From NCBI RefSeq assembly GCF_022201045.2, contig NC_068560.1, positions 36,357,001-36,421,000 of the forward strand: 64,000 nucleotides of DNA, read 5' to 3'. Made by a program: the position numbers and the translations under genes. The notes beneath the pieces are model-generated. The model saw nothing but the letters and a program-made list of their open reading frames with translations. It ran no database searches and was not told the origin of the DNA. Shown piece after piece: positions 1-11,631 of this stretch (positions within the stretch are counted from its first letter, which is position 1; every line of letters starts with the position of its first letter). This stretch comes from Citrus sinensis (Eukaryota; Streptophyta; Magnoliopsida; Sapindales; Rutaceae).

Positions 1-137
1 TTTTTTGGAGAGATGGATATCGATTTGGACCTGTGTAATGAGACAAAGGGGATGCCTGGTTTCTGAGAAATTTGGGAGGAAAATGAAAGGGAAGAGAGGG
101 AAGATGTGAGAGGAGATATTGCGGGTGACATTGCCAT
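1..137 (-). CDS. 5' end of a gene with plastid-transit-like N terminus (partial)
   Basis: Reading leftward from an ATG at 135-137 (a second in-frame ATG lies two codons on), the frame stays open to the window edge and gives about 45 residues. They begin MAMSPAISPLTSSLSS and continue rich in Ser, Pro and Leu, with Lys/Arg and almost no acidic residues (for example SLHRSKSISISP). This composition is typical of a chloroplast transit peptide. The mature protein lies outside the window, so the product cannot be named. The first ATG of the open frame was taken as the start. It is transcribed in the same direction as the MATE gene, about 1.06 kb from that gene's stop codon. The reading frame could be chance, but its transit-peptide character and position at a frame start make a real gene more likely. 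Confidence 0.55.
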   Translation of the reverse strand, partial: MAMSPAISPLTSSLSSLSFSSQISQKPGIPFVSLHRSKSISISPK

Positions 138-1193
138 TGTTGAACATGGATAAACATACAACGCAAATGTGGCCTAGGAAGAGTAAGAGATGTGGTTGCT
201 GGTAGCAAACGCTGTCGTTTCTGAAGCTCCTCAATTGTGGCTCAGAAACGACTTGCCGTTTATTTGAATTATAAACGGGTTGTGGTTTTGACTCTGGTTC
301 GCAAATATTTAATTGGGGTAATTTGTAGGGACTTCCTTCGGATCTGGCGTATTAACACTTAAGTAGAAACTAGAAAGCCTGAGCTAATTATTAGATATTT
401 AATTGTCATTTTTTTCCCACTTCCTTAGGGTGCTTTTGATATTGAAATGTTGTAATTTTTTATGAGGATTAAAATATTATAACTTAAAAACTATAATTGT
501 GAAAAAAAATATAATAAATTTTTTATTATACACGTAAAAAATTATATTAATATAATTTTTCAACCGTTAATATTTATCAAACAATATAATTTTCAAACTA
601 CAACTACTAATATTTATCAAATACTTTAAAACTGTAACTTACCCAACCTCAATCCCCCATAGTCCAGTATCATCGTTATTCGACAATCCCAGTTGATAAA
701 CACAACGCGCACCTCATTCGATTTTTTTTATTATTATTTAAAAGAATGGTTTAATGAGATCTATGAAAATTTTGTTTCTAAAATGCTTACTTTATTATCA
801 ATGGGGCGGAGGAAAAACTGAATGAAAAAGGATCTAGTGCAATTTCATTTTAACGAGTGATTTCCCACCACCGCAGCCTTCAGGGAAAAAAATATGATTC
901 GCGTGGAACTTATTTAAGTGGCATTATAGTCATGGTACAACATAAAAATTTAATAACCAAAAAATAATTACTGAAATATAACAAAATCCATCCGCGATCG
1001 GTCACCCCTTTCGAATCAGGCTCAGATAGACGGGGCCACAAGCAAACTTCAATTTCAAAGTCCAATCCCTTCTGGCCAGTATGCCACATCAAAGTTTGTA
1101 AATGGGCTACCCGTTGTAACTCCTTGTCTGAAAGTACTCAAGGTTCCGCATAAGCTCAATTGCCAATGCCAGAGTTAAAGTTGCAAGGCTTGT
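138..1193. other. intergenic: promoter of the left-edge gene and MATE 3' flank
   Basis: About 1 kb lies between the start codon of the left-edge gene and the stop of the MATE gene. It should hold the promoter of the former and the 3' UTR and terminator of the latter. It is AT-rich around 400-620. I see no ORF with family features, no RNA gene and no structured repeat. Confidence 0.6.
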
Positions 1194-3499
1194 TTATTTA
1201 GACCAATGCTCTCCAGTTGATCCTCCCCATTTCATAACACGGCTTGCTGCTTCATCAGCCTGCAAATTCAGTGGAGGTTGAAATGCATAGTTGAATCAAA
1301 CAACTTTGTCCTAGATAACAGTACTGACCTCTTTTCTCCAGTTGGTTATTGAAGTGATCACTATCAAGATTAAGGTTTGCAAACCAATGCCTCCAATCAT
1401 CCCTGACCAAATACCCTGCACCCCAAAACTGAAGTATTACCAAACCCAAAGTACCAACAAAGTATTACCAAACCCAAAGTACCAACAAAGCCGAAGAGAA
1501 TGATAAATAGTATGTCACCTCAGCTCCAAAACCAAATGTGAAACCCAGGAGAATGCCCAGTGGCAATCCAACAATGTAGTAGCATCCAAGGTTTATGTAT
1601 GCAACGAGAGATTGCCATCCAGCTCCCACGGCAACACCTTAATATACAAGGGCAGTGACAATGAAAGACAGGACAAAAATCTTGTCTAATCTATTCACAA
1701 GATGTTTTAGTAGTTACCAGATAAGACTGGCTGAAGACAATTCATAAGAACTGTGATTGCCAGCAAAATAGATAACTTGGTAGTTTCTGCAGCAACTGCT
1801 TCACTGTTGGTGAAGAGGAAAGGGAAATTGTATCTTGTTGCAAGCACCAAGATTGTGCAACAAACACCTATTGTCACAGCTGTGATGGAAACCACTAACA
1901 CAGAAAATTTTGCAGCCCTAGCATTACCAGCTCCAAGTTCATTTGATACTCTAACACTATATAAACATCATCTGAAAGTCAGTCACATAAAAGACTACTT
2001 AGCTGCCAACAAGGCAGAGGCAAAGAGTAAGTAATTTGAAATCCAATAACTGGTTCAGGTATTTTAGTTCCATGTGACATGTATCAGTTTCAATGTCGAA
2101 TAAGTTTCGCACTGGCTAGTATGTCATAATATTACCTGATTGCAGCGTTGAACCCAATTGCAATCATTGCATCCCATCCTTGTATATTCATGCTGCAAAA
2201 AAAGTGTAGAAGTTAATCTAATAGCTAACTATTTCATGCTATTTCTTCCTCAGAGAATGCATCTTTTATAATTGCTTACACAAATGAAATGGTCTGCCTA
2301 CCAAACAGAAATGGCATCAACTGCAATCAAAGCATTCGGCAAGCGACCCGTTATGACCACCAGCAGCATCAAGTACCAAAACTCCAAGCTGCAAAACACA
2401 TTCCCATGAAATATAAATAAAGTGAGACAGTATTTTAGAATATAACTCAAAGAAAGGAGACTGAGATATATACGTACCAGAGCATAACAGCAGATGCCAG
2501 AGAAAGCTTGACGAAGGCCCACAAATCAGCAAACGCTAGCCATGAAAATCCACTCCAGGCACCATCAGACTTGGTAATGAAAATGTACAACAATTGCAGA
2601 ATAACTATGAGCCACCAAGATAAATTTAGAGTGATTGCTGCTCCAATTAACCCCCAGCCAAGCTTCAATATGAGCAACCAGCTAAAGAGTGCATGTAACA
2701 CTAGTACAATTGCTGAAATCCAGGCCATTACCAGCACTTTCCTCTGAGCTTGTAAGAATTTTTGTATTGGAAAATTCAAGGCGTAAGCGAATAATTGAGG
2801 AAGCATCCAGAGAGCAAATTTACCTGCATGATCCCAAAAGCTCAACATGGATTGACGTTAATAAAATATAATATCTATAACAATTATGACACTTGTTGAT
2901 GAGGAACTGTCTAACTAACCAGCAGCATTGGAGATCTCAGCGGTCTCTCCAAAGAGCATTAGAACCGGAGGAGACCAAACATAGAGAGGAGAAAGAACAC
3001 AAGAAGTGATCAGCAGAATGACCCATGATCTCTGCATGTACACGCCCAACATCCTAATACTCCCCGCACCGAATGCTTGCCCACATAAAGTCTCCAAAGC
3101 ACTTCCCATTCCCAACTGAATTTAGTACAGAAATTTAAGTTTATAAATAACGAAATAATTTCCAAAATTAAGTAATAAATGGATAAATAAAGAAATAAAG
3201 AAATAAATAATCACCATGACACCGAATGCAAGACCAGCAATGACAGAGTTCTCAACGGAGAAAGCAGCGAGCTCGAGTTCACCGACGCGACCAGCAAAGG
3301 TTTGAGTAAGAGCACCAAGCGAATACTGACTAATAGAGGTGAAAATTGCCGGCCCTGCGAGTTTCCATAGCCGCTTAGATTCATAACCAAATTCCTTAAC
3401 AAAACCTAACTGCTTTTGCTGATCATCTCCATCGCTATAAATATCGTAGCTTTCGGTCGCCTTGTTACTCAGAAGTGGACTTGTATTTTCCGCTGACAT
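1194..3499 (-). CDS. MATE efflux transporter (DETOXIFICATION family, DTX33-35-like)
   Basis: Nine exons join in one frame: 3499-3215, 3115-2920, 2823-2478, 2388-2302, 2192-2136, 1956-1718, 1637-1519, 1415-1329 and 1259-1194. All proposed introns are GT-AG. The product is 493 residues, normal for plant MATE proteins (about 480-510), with two six-helix halves. Visible family marks are a hydrophilic N terminus (about residues 1-40), the [17 protein letters not shown] segment after helix 2, the [19 protein letters not shown] region, and [19 protein letters not shown] in the second half. The residues and exon pattern resemble the Arabidopsis DTX33/34/35 group, whose members act at the vacuole membrane (chloride or flavonoid-related transport). 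MATE proteins exchange solutes for H+ or Na+; the substrate here cannot be read from sequence. Start: the first ATG of a frame that leads straight into the conserved domain. The intron between 1415 and 1519 carries a perfect 28-bp tandem duplication. Confidence 0.93.
1433..1488. repeat. 28-bp perfect tandem duplication in a MATE intron
   Basis: Two adjacent identical 28-bp copies (1433-1460 and 1461-1488, core ACCAAACCCAAAGTACCAAC) lie in the intron between the exons at 1329-1415 and 1519-1637. It changes only intron length. Confidence 0.85.
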
Positions 3500-3753
3500 G
3501 GAGACGACCCGAAACGCTTGATTAAAAATTTAAAACACAAGGGTTTGAATTTAGTGAAACCAACTGTCCTTCTTGGCTGAACACTTAGTTTGTTGGTTTC
3601 TGAAACTTATTAGTTCCGTGTGGAACTTGAAAAGTGGTACTTTGACAACGGTTCGATTTACCTACCAAAGTGGTGCTTTGACAACCGTTCGATTTACCAA
3701 ATATTTGGCGCGACCTCTCTGACAAGTGAATGATTGATTGGATACGTTTTTAT
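3500..3753. promoter_or_regulatory. MATE 5' flank with a 36-bp tandem repeat
   Basis: Upstream region of the MATE gene on the minus strand. Two imperfect copies of a 36-bp unit (about 3634-3669 and 3670-3705, core CTTTGACAAC-GTTCGATTTACC) lie 135-210 bp from the start codon. The unit contains TTGAC, a W-box core on the plus strand, in both copies. Regulatory use is inference; the repeat itself is seen. Confidence 0.5.
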
Positions 3754-3763
3754 TGTAGTTAAG

Positions 3764-3897
3764 GGAGCTTACTAACTTACAGATTCTGTAAGTTACAGCT
3801 CACTTACAAATTTGGTTATGGGTCCCATATGAGCCCACAACTAAACACTATTCATGTGAGGGCTGTACCTTACAGAATCTGTAAGGTAGCCCTCTCC
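3764..3897. mobile_element. Mutator-type MITE, 134 bp
   Basis: The direct repeat TGTAGTTAAG flanks the element at 3754-3763 and 3898-3907. The element starts GGAG and ends CTCC. Both ends carry the near-palindrome CTTACAGATTCTGTAAG (3776-3792 on the left, about 3870-3886 in opposite sense on the right). A 9-11 bp target duplication with short inverted ends and no coding capacity points to a non-autonomous Mutator-like element. The intact duplication suggests a fairly recent insertion. Confidence 0.7.
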
Positions 3898-3910
3898 TGT
3901 AGTTAAGGGG

Positions 3911-5009
3911 CAACACCCCTGTATTGACTAAAATTACATTATTATGATTTTATGCACAATTGTTTTTTTAATTAAACCCATTAATTTTCTTTCTATACAC
4001 TCTTTTTTATTAATATTTTATTATTATTAACAATTTTTAATGAAATTACCTAGATAATCATATTTTCTCTTTCTCTAACTACACTTGTTCTCTCTCTCTC
4101 TCGTTCCTTTAATTTCTCACCACTTTTTACATTTCTTTTTAATGATAAATAACAAATGATTTTTGGGAGATGAGACAATTTGCTTAAAAGTCAAATAAAT
4201 ATTGTTCTAATCTACAAGAAGAAAGGGAAACAGGCACCCACCATCTACATGCAACCTTTACATACCATAAAAGAATAAATGATTTTTTTCATCTAAATTT
4301 TCAAAAAAAAAAGAAGTAAAACCTCTTAATTTCTCTCTAAAGGTAATGTAATGATATAAATTAACAAATATTCCCATTTTCATTTCTATCTCAAGTTAAG
4401 ACTTAAGAGAGTTCTATTTGCAGGCAACTTATGTGGTGGAGAGAGAATCTTGTTACAATGAAATTGAAGAAGGAAGAAATTAGTGAAGATTAATTTTGGA
4501 ATTTTAAAAAATTAAAATTTAACAACAAATACATTTTTTTTTCATATGAGTTTAAAGAAGAAAGTATTGAATTCAAATAATCCTATCCCTTTTTTTGTGT
4601 ACTTATATTTACCGTTAATAATATATTCATATTTCCAATTACATCGATTCCCTTATAGTAAGAATAAATTTATGTTCTCACTAATAACATAACATGAGTT
4701 TAAGAAACAATAAAGGCCTCACTTAATAAGCTCATTTTCTTTAACACTTATATGTATATTACAATAAAAAATTTACTAATAAATACTTCAAATATTTATA
4801 AGGATTACTGTACATCAAATTTATTGTGGCAAAATTTAAATTTCTAGCATCACGTAGAATTAGTGAAAAATATACCTACCACCACCCAACTTTTTTTAAG
4901 AGGAGGGTCCCTTCATAAGATATGAATCAATAAGACTATAAGTTATTAAATTTGTAATAGCAAAATTTTAGTACCTTACGTTAAGTTACGTAATTTAAGA
5001 AGTGTTGAT
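3911..5009. other. intergenic, AT-rich, no feature seen
   Basis: AT-rich spacer with short T and TCTC runs. Neither strand has a plausible coding frame, RNA gene or structured repeat that I can support. Confidence 0.5.
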
Positions 5010-5017
5010 GCTCAAAA

Positions 5018-5453
5018 TAGAGATGGCAAAACCCCGGGCCGGGTCTGGGTATTGCCATGACCAGACCCTGCCCGGATGCAACCGGTCCGGGTCTGGGTCC
5101 GGGCCGGGTTTTAATCCGGGTACCCGGATTTTATATTTTTTAATATTTTATGTGTATATATTTTTTATTTTTTGATAATTTTATAAGTTTTAAATTTATT
5201 TCAATAAAATTTGACATGAAAATATAAATTTTAAGTGTTTAAAACTTTATATATGTATAATAAATAAGTCAAATAAATATAAAATATTTAAAATAATATA
5301 TATTTTATAATTTTTTTAATAAAATCCGGGTTCCGGGTTTATCAAGTGATGCCCAAGACCGACCCGGCTTCATACCCGGGCCGGATATTACCCGGCCCGC
5401 AACACCCGGGTACGGTCCGGGTCCGGACCGGACGGGTATTTTTACCACCTCTA
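5018..5453. mobile_element. hAT-type MITE with GC-rich arms
   Basis: The 8-bp direct repeat GCTCAAAA flanks the element exactly (5010-5017 and 5454-5461). Its ends are inverted: TAGAGATGGCAAAA on the left, and TAGAGGTGGTAAAA when the right end is read on the minus strand (2 mismatches in 14). An 8-bp duplication with TAG-R-GGTGG-type ends fits the hAT superfamily. Each arm holds about 100 bp of repeated CCGGG/CCCGG motifs, while the middle (about 5130-5320) is very AT-rich. It has no transposase frame, so it is non-autonomous. The perfect target duplication argues that it is young. Confidence 0.85.
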
Positions 5454-5461
5454 GCTCAAAA

Positions 5462-6693
5462 CAACTAGCAATACACGATTTTATTGTTATAAACATATTT
5501 TTGTCTTTTTACACTAATAAGAGTCATTAAAAAAAATTGATGTCGTCACTCATGACAATTACTAAATAGTCTTCACTCAAATCATAAACTTTTTTTTTTT
5601 TTTAACCAAAAGCAATTGTGTGGTACAATTTCTTAAATTTGTTATTTATATTTTTCAATTTTCTTAACAAATTTTTAGAAGAATAAACATGCTCAATCTA
5701 TTTGAAAGAATCAAAGAAACATTGCTAGATTACAATTGTTGTCATTTTGAAGGAATTATTAAGTGTCGGAAACAACTTGACGCTTATTTTGCGGTGGACA
5801 AACAATAGAATCAGAAACGATAAATGAGTTATGGTAATGTTTGATTGTTTAGTAATGATAATCCTCAGGGTGCATTTGTTATTATTTTTCAATTAGTGTT
5901 TTTAAATCTTTTTTAGAAAGGAAAATAATGTTTTTGATGTCATATTCTTAAACATAAAAATGTCTTGGGCAGATTATTTTCAAAACAACATAAAATAAAA
6001 AAACATTATGAAATTAAAAAAATATTAAAATATTAAAAAATAACAGTTAAATATAAAATATATTAAAAATATGATTGGTTGTTTATCTGAGAACATTAAA
6101 AAATAACAGTGAAAATTGTGTTCAGATGAAAAGATTTTTCAATTTAATATGCAATAAATAATTATAAAGCCACATTAATTTATATAAAATCAGTTGTAAA
6201 AGAATGTTTATAGGTATATTATTATTATTAGTATTACGCAATACATATAATGTTTATATATTTGTTTGATGTTTTCTTATTATAATTTTAATCAAAATCA
6301 AATGGAAAAAAGCTAGTAAAATAATAAAACTAGAAATAATTAGCATATCACAGAATACAAAAATTATGCAAAAACTCAATAAACAGTTCAAAAAAATTAC
6401 CAGGAGAATAATTACACAGAGTTCGTCTGATTAGACAAATTCTGACAAACAATACTTTATTCAAGCGCTTTTTTTGTATGATCTCCTAAAGGTGTGTGTC
6501 TGATAATTAGAATTGATTAAATTTATTAATTAGTAATTGGAATAAGTTGGAATAAAATATTCTGAAATGAAAAAGAGTTGAAAACAAAATGAGGGATAAG
6601 ATTAGAATAATTTATTTACTTAAGTTGTGTTAAAAAAATACCCTTAATTCGTTACTGCAATTATTAATATTTATTATAATATTTGTCATATCA
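5462..6693. other. intergenic, AT-rich, no gene seen
   Basis: AT-rich spacer with A/T runs. A fragment near 6490-6560 resembles the ends of the TTTACTTATCA/AATTGGAAT repeat seen again near 8560 and 10900, but has no clear borders. No gene is supported. Confidence 0.45.
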
Positions 6694-6702
6694 TTAAAAA
6701 AA

Positions 6703-8071
6703 GGGTTATTTTTCGCCTACCCCCATATGTTTCAACAAACTTTGGCCCCAACCCTAATGTTTCAACAACTATCACTGCACACCCTAATTAGTGAATTTTG
6801 CCGTTAACTTTGACGGAATTGTCAGTTATTTGAGTAAAAGACTTGTTTACCCTTATTTCCAATGCTATTACTGAAATATGAAGGTGTGGCTGAGAAGTAT
6901 GTGTCCGCTACAAATTTTTCTTCTTTACTTGAAGCAAGTGAAAGGAAAATTTCGTTGGATTATTTGATTGGATTTGGGCAAGTGTCTGTTGCAATTATTG
7001 CACTTCCTCAAAGAATTGTGCAGCACTTGAAAGGGATGGAATTTTCAGTTATTTCAGTAATTTTCAAAAAAACAAATTCCTTACTCATTTGTAGTCAACC
7101 CCACAAAGCCCACCGCGTTGTTCTTTAAATCCAAGCCTCGCCGTTTTAAACAAGCATAAATGCAAATGAAATAGCAAACCAATCTTTATCTTCCAAGCCT
7201 TATGCACCAAACTAGTCATCCAATTTTCCGAACAAAATAGCTAATCGAATTCACCAAATCATTTTATTCATCATGCTAGAACGCCCAAAAAACTAGCAAA
7301 TCATCTAATCAATTTTTAAATTAATTTATATTTTGCCATCAATTCCAATTTCAATATTGACCAAGTAAAATTATACCCAAACCAATCGATCGGCTTTGTG
7401 TTGTGGTTGTTGTACGAGCGGCCAGCGGTGCGGCGGTGCTTTGTGGCATGGGGTTCCAGTGAGTGGCTTAAAGGAATTACCGCTCTTAGCAAGAATGAGA
7501 TTTATTCTTAGAATACGGCCGAAGAAAGGCAACTAGGATTGATGTCGCAAAATCTACAGTGATTGAGTCAACTGCACATTCATCTCTAGAGGGGCTTGTT
7601 CTCGAATACCTGCAAGTGAATCAGATCTGGGCGTACTCATCTTTAGAGATCCTGCGGGTTAATACGACTTCCACCTCGGACTAAATTCACTAGATGGAAT
7701 CTCTTGATAAGGTGCTCGGCAGTCACGAACTGACGATGGTGATGGTGGATGAAACTGAAACTGAAACTGAAACAAATTTGGTGAGGTGTGGAATATGAGT
7801 TTTGGTAGATTGGTGAGGTGAGTGTACTTGTGTGGATTTTGATTTGGATGAGCATAAAACGATAGCATTTGGTTATGAAATTGAAATTCTGATGTGGGCT
7901 TCGGGTTTCAGTTGGGGATCACGGGAGCAAACCATCATTTTCTTTTTTACCCTTGTTCTGTCAAAGTTATATGCGGAATTTATTGATTAGGGTGTGTGGT
8001 GATAGTTGTTGAAACATTAGGGTATGCGCCAAAATTTGTTGAAACATATGGGGCCTGGTAAAAAATAACCC
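6703..8071. mobile_element. Mutator-like element with long inverted ends (possible Pack-MULE)
   Basis: The 9-bp direct repeat TTAAAAAAA flanks the element exactly (6694-6702 and 8072-8080). The ends are long inverted repeats of about 110-120 bp (6703 to about 6820, and about 7951 to 8071). Both begin GGGTTATTTTT, share CCCCATATGTTTCAACAAA and CCCTAATGTTTCAACAACT, and run to a common AACTTTGAC. Long inverted ends with a 9-bp duplication are the signature of Mutator-like elements. The 1.1-kb interior encodes no recognisable transposase. It is less AT-rich than its surroundings and includes an 88-codon frame (6862-7128, plus) and a stretch at 7660-7790 that reads as ordered protein-like sequence on the minus strand. 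Captured host sequence is possible, but I cannot name a donor. Confidence 0.8.
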
Positions 8072-8081
8072 TTAAAAAAAT

Positions 8082-8549
8082 AACAATGATGATAATACTA
8101 TCATTATTATTTCTTAAAATAATAATAATGGTAATAATAATAAGCATGACAACCACAACAATAATAATTTCTACAAGGTGATGATGCTTCCTCCATGGGA
8201 GATTGATAGCGAGTTGCTACTTCCATGCGAGATCGGCTGGCACTGCATCAGCAGCTGCTGTCCCCGCTGATGGCAGGTGTGGTTGCCCTGATTTCGAGTC
8301 CTACTGTTGGTTCCTATTTCTGATAATTACCCTTCGAGAATTGGGGAGCTGCTGCTGTGGTGCGCAAAACAATCGCAGTTCTTGCTACTCGACTCGAGAT
8401 AGACAGCTGGCCATCAACAGCTTCGCGGTTGGCGGATGGCAAGTGCTGCAGTTGCTAATTTTGGGTGCTGTAGCCTAGTCCCATTTTCATGATTTTCGTT
8501 TTCTTCTTCTTCTTATTATTTTTTCTTTTTATATTTTCGTGAATTAATT
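8082..8549. other. spacer with no recognised gene
   Basis: Starts with ATA/AAT-rich simple sequence, then a less AT-rich stretch (8170-8480) with a 91-codon frame beginning MIASCYFHARSAGTASAAAV. That frame shows no domain, and its composition follows GCTGCT-type repeats. I do not call a gene. Confidence 0.4.
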
Positions 8550-9366
8550 AGGACAAACTAATGTTGAGTTTACTTATCAATAATCAGAATAGGATGAAAT
8601 CGGAATGAGCTGGAATGAAAATGGAGAACGAGAATCAGAATTAGTTGTTTATTTGACCTATATGAATCGAAATTAGAATGGGTTAGAATCTCATTAATGT
8701 GTTTATTTTATCTTGAAATCGGAATTATAATGAGTTAGATTGTAACAAATTACTAAAAAGTATTTAATGAATTATTGTCATTGACACAACTCAAAAGTGT
8801 ATTACTCCCAAGTATAAGAGTGTCTAGTTATAATATAACCCGGTGAGTCCGGGGTCGAACCACATAGAATTTTAAATCTAATAGTCAATTTAAAACTAAG
8901 AAAATTAATTATGGGGAAAATAAATTATTTGAAATCAATTTAAAAATATGCCAAGGTTCGGGATCCACTCCCTGTATTCAAATTACAATTTTAATACTCT
9001 CTCATTTATATTTTGCTTCATTTTTACCAGTTAATTATTATATCGTTTAATTTTATGTGTGTGGATAAATATGGAATAAAGTACCTAATGTGTCACACTA
9101 TATTAATGTGTTGACGTTATGTCAAAATACCATATAGATCCAAAGAAATTTATAAATTCACATGATATAAAAATAACTAGAAAATAATAAAATAAACTTA
9201 AAAACTCATTTGAGAAAATAATAAGTTTAATAGTTTGAAACTTTGAGCTTCACCCTTCACCTCAGCTTAATAAAATTAGCCACTCATATTAAAAGAAAAC
9301 ATAATACTCTATTTATTTTATAAACTTTTGAAATACATTACAAGAAAGTTGATTACACAATAAAAG

Positions 9367-9450
9367 AAGAAAAAGACACAATTCCTCAACCGCACTCTAT
9401 TCTCCCTCGAGAAAAAGACACAATTCCTCAATCGCACTCTATTCTCTATC
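9367..9450. repeat. 42-bp tandem duplication
   Basis: Two adjacent copies of about 42 bp sharing AGAAAAAGACACAATTCCTC and CGCACTCTATTCTC, with a few differences between the copies. Confidence 0.75.
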
Positions 9451-9879
9451 GGCTTAAGCTCTCTCTGCTCAGCTCTCTAACTTTTCAATGAATTGCTCAA
9501 TGCATTTCCTTACCCTTTTATAGGCAAGAAATACATTATCTTTATTTGTTTTATTATTATATATATATGTACATTGAAATGTGTAATGGTCATGAGGCAT
9601 AATGGCATCCTGATTATCACGAGCAATCAAAATGGTTGCCTTTTGTTCTTTTTTATTTTTTTTATTATATGTCCTTAATAATACTTCCAAATTGCTTCAG
9701 CAGTCCTTCTTTATTCCTGCTTTCAATTCTAATTTCATCTTTATTCTTGAAAAATATTTACAAGAAAAAATTAGTATATTACGAATTAATTTAACATAAA
9801 AATATATTTGAGGAGTATTAAGATAATTTAAAAATAATGAACGCATTAATCTACACAATAAGTTTAAAACTAATAATTT

Positions 9880-10500
9880 TATTTTTATTACACGTACACT
9901 TTTTAGTTTTAATAAGTCATAATTATTATTTTATATTTTAATTATAGTGATTATTTATTCCAAAATTATTATTATTAATAATTATTGTCAATAATATATT
10001 AATATATTAATTAACTGTAAAATTTTTTTAATTAATTATAATAATATACTAATTATTTATATTAATTAATTATAATAATTCTAATTATTTATATTAATTA
10101 ATTATAATAATTCTATTAATTATTATTAAACATATATATTAATTATTGTGATTATTTATTCAAAAACTATAATTATTAATATATTATTTTTAATAATATA
10201 TTTATTAATAGTAATACTTATAGTAATAATTATTAAAATTATATATTAATTAATTAATTATAATTATTAATACATTATTGTTAATAATATACTAATATAT
10301 GAAATAATTAAAATATTTATATTAGTAATTATTATAATAGTATATTAATTAATTAATTATAATAAAAGTATATTAATTATGGTGATTATTTATATTAATT
10401 ATTGGGAGTAGTTATCATCAATTATGATTATTAATAATTATTGTTAATAATATATTAATTTATTAATTCATTATAATAATATATTAATTAATTATAAACG
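9880..10500. repeat. extremely AT-rich TAATTATTAATA tract
   Basis: About 600 bp made almost only of A and T, with recurring TTAATTAATTATAATAAT blocks that pair in both orientations. It is low-complexity and noncoding. Confidence 0.8.
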
Positions 10501-10552
10501 AGGACAATATAGGTATTTTAAATTTTGGGGAGGGCAAAATAGTCATTCCTGA

Positions 10553-10602
10553 GAATGAGAGACTTATTCCCACCGCTCCCCTTGGGAATGAGTCTCTCAT
10601 TC
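10553..10602. repeat. hairpin with 20-bp arms
   Basis: GAATGAGAGACTTATTCCCA is followed after about 10 bases by its near-exact reverse complement (one mismatch). It probably belongs to one end of the surrounding MITE-like repeat. Confidence 0.75.
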
Positions 10603-11320
10603 GTCATTCCCAATTTGTGGTGGGCCTCACAATTCCTATGCTGATTCCCACTCTATTTTGCAAAGTAAACATTGTCAATAATTCTGATTCCGGATTTTGA
10701 TTCCCTAATTCGAGAAGTAAACACAACATAAGAATTCAGAAACTTAGATGAGATATTTTAATCAATCCAAGGAATGGGTTTTATGTCCAACCTCTTAAAA
10801 TCAAAACTCTAATAATTATTTCTAATATTTATGGACCCGACAAGAATTCCATTTTAATTTTAAATTTACAAATAAACGCATCATTGATTCCAATTTAAAT
10901 TAATGATAAGTAAACACACCATAAATAGAGAAAATAAACCACTTTTAACATATTTTAATATATTTAGAAAACATAAATATTTTATTCTTCTGGTTTTTCA
11001 ACTTATGTTTGAAATAAGTCCACCAAACACTTTTTTTTTTTCATTTTTTCTGTTTTTGATAAACCAAAGAACCCCAGCAAAAGACAATATCAAACGCACC
11101 CTTAATTTGCCTATTAGAAAGAATGGTATACATGATGCCTTAGATAAAATTATTAGCAGAAATTAACTATTTTCAGTTGGTTTATGATAGTTGTGTATTT
11201 AAAATGATAATGAAATTAGAGGTTCTCAATTGTTTAAGCGGATTACTAGATTATCAATGTAGCAAACTTGTATACGTTGGTTGCATGCGACACTTGTTAC
11301 AACATAGACAACGTAGTCGC

Positions 11321-11435
11321 CCCCTAATATGTCACTAGCAAATTTCTTCTCCTGACCCAACAGACCGCAAAGGCCCTAATAATATGTAATTCTAGTAGCA
11401 AATTTCTTCTGTTGACCCAGCAGACCGCAAAGGCC
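11321..11435. repeat. 60-bp tandem duplication downstream of the F-box gene
   Basis: Two imperfect copies with a 60-bp period share AGCAAATTTCTTCT and CAGACCGCAAAGGCC. They lie about 200-310 bp beyond the stop codon of the F-box gene, possibly in or near its 3' UTR. Confidence 0.7.
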
Positions 11436-11631
11436 TCAGTAAGTTCACGCAACTCTCGTTCATGTTAAATACGATAACACTTGGCTATAGAATTACAGCT
11501 CAATGAGCCTCACCCACAGCTCATCAGTTAAAAAGCACTAGTACGTAAACATTACTAAACTTATTCACATTGATAGGAATTTCCTGATTAGAAAAGTGCC
11601 TCAGACGAAGTTCCATTCCCATTCTCAAGTC

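Larger units (their letters stand above)
8550..10920. mobile_element. AT-rich repeat block bounded by inverted TTTACTTATCA ends (tentative)
   Basis: The left end reads GAGTTTACTTATCAATAATC (about 8560). The right end read on the minus strand is GTGTTTACTTATCATTAA (about 10915). Related ends occur inside (for example near 10665 and 10720, as AAGTAAACA). The block may be one large non-autonomous DNA element or several nested copies of a small one. I could not find a clean target duplication. It contains a 42-bp tandem duplication (9367-9450), a very AT-rich tract and a hairpin at 10553-10602. Confidence 0.35.

Noticed and set aside
8780-8880. Stretch around CCCGGTGAGTCCGGGGTCGAACC that looks like part of a dispersed repeat or retroelement end
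   Set aside because: It has a tRNA-like look, but no paired repeat, coding remnant or second boundary is visible, so no element is called.
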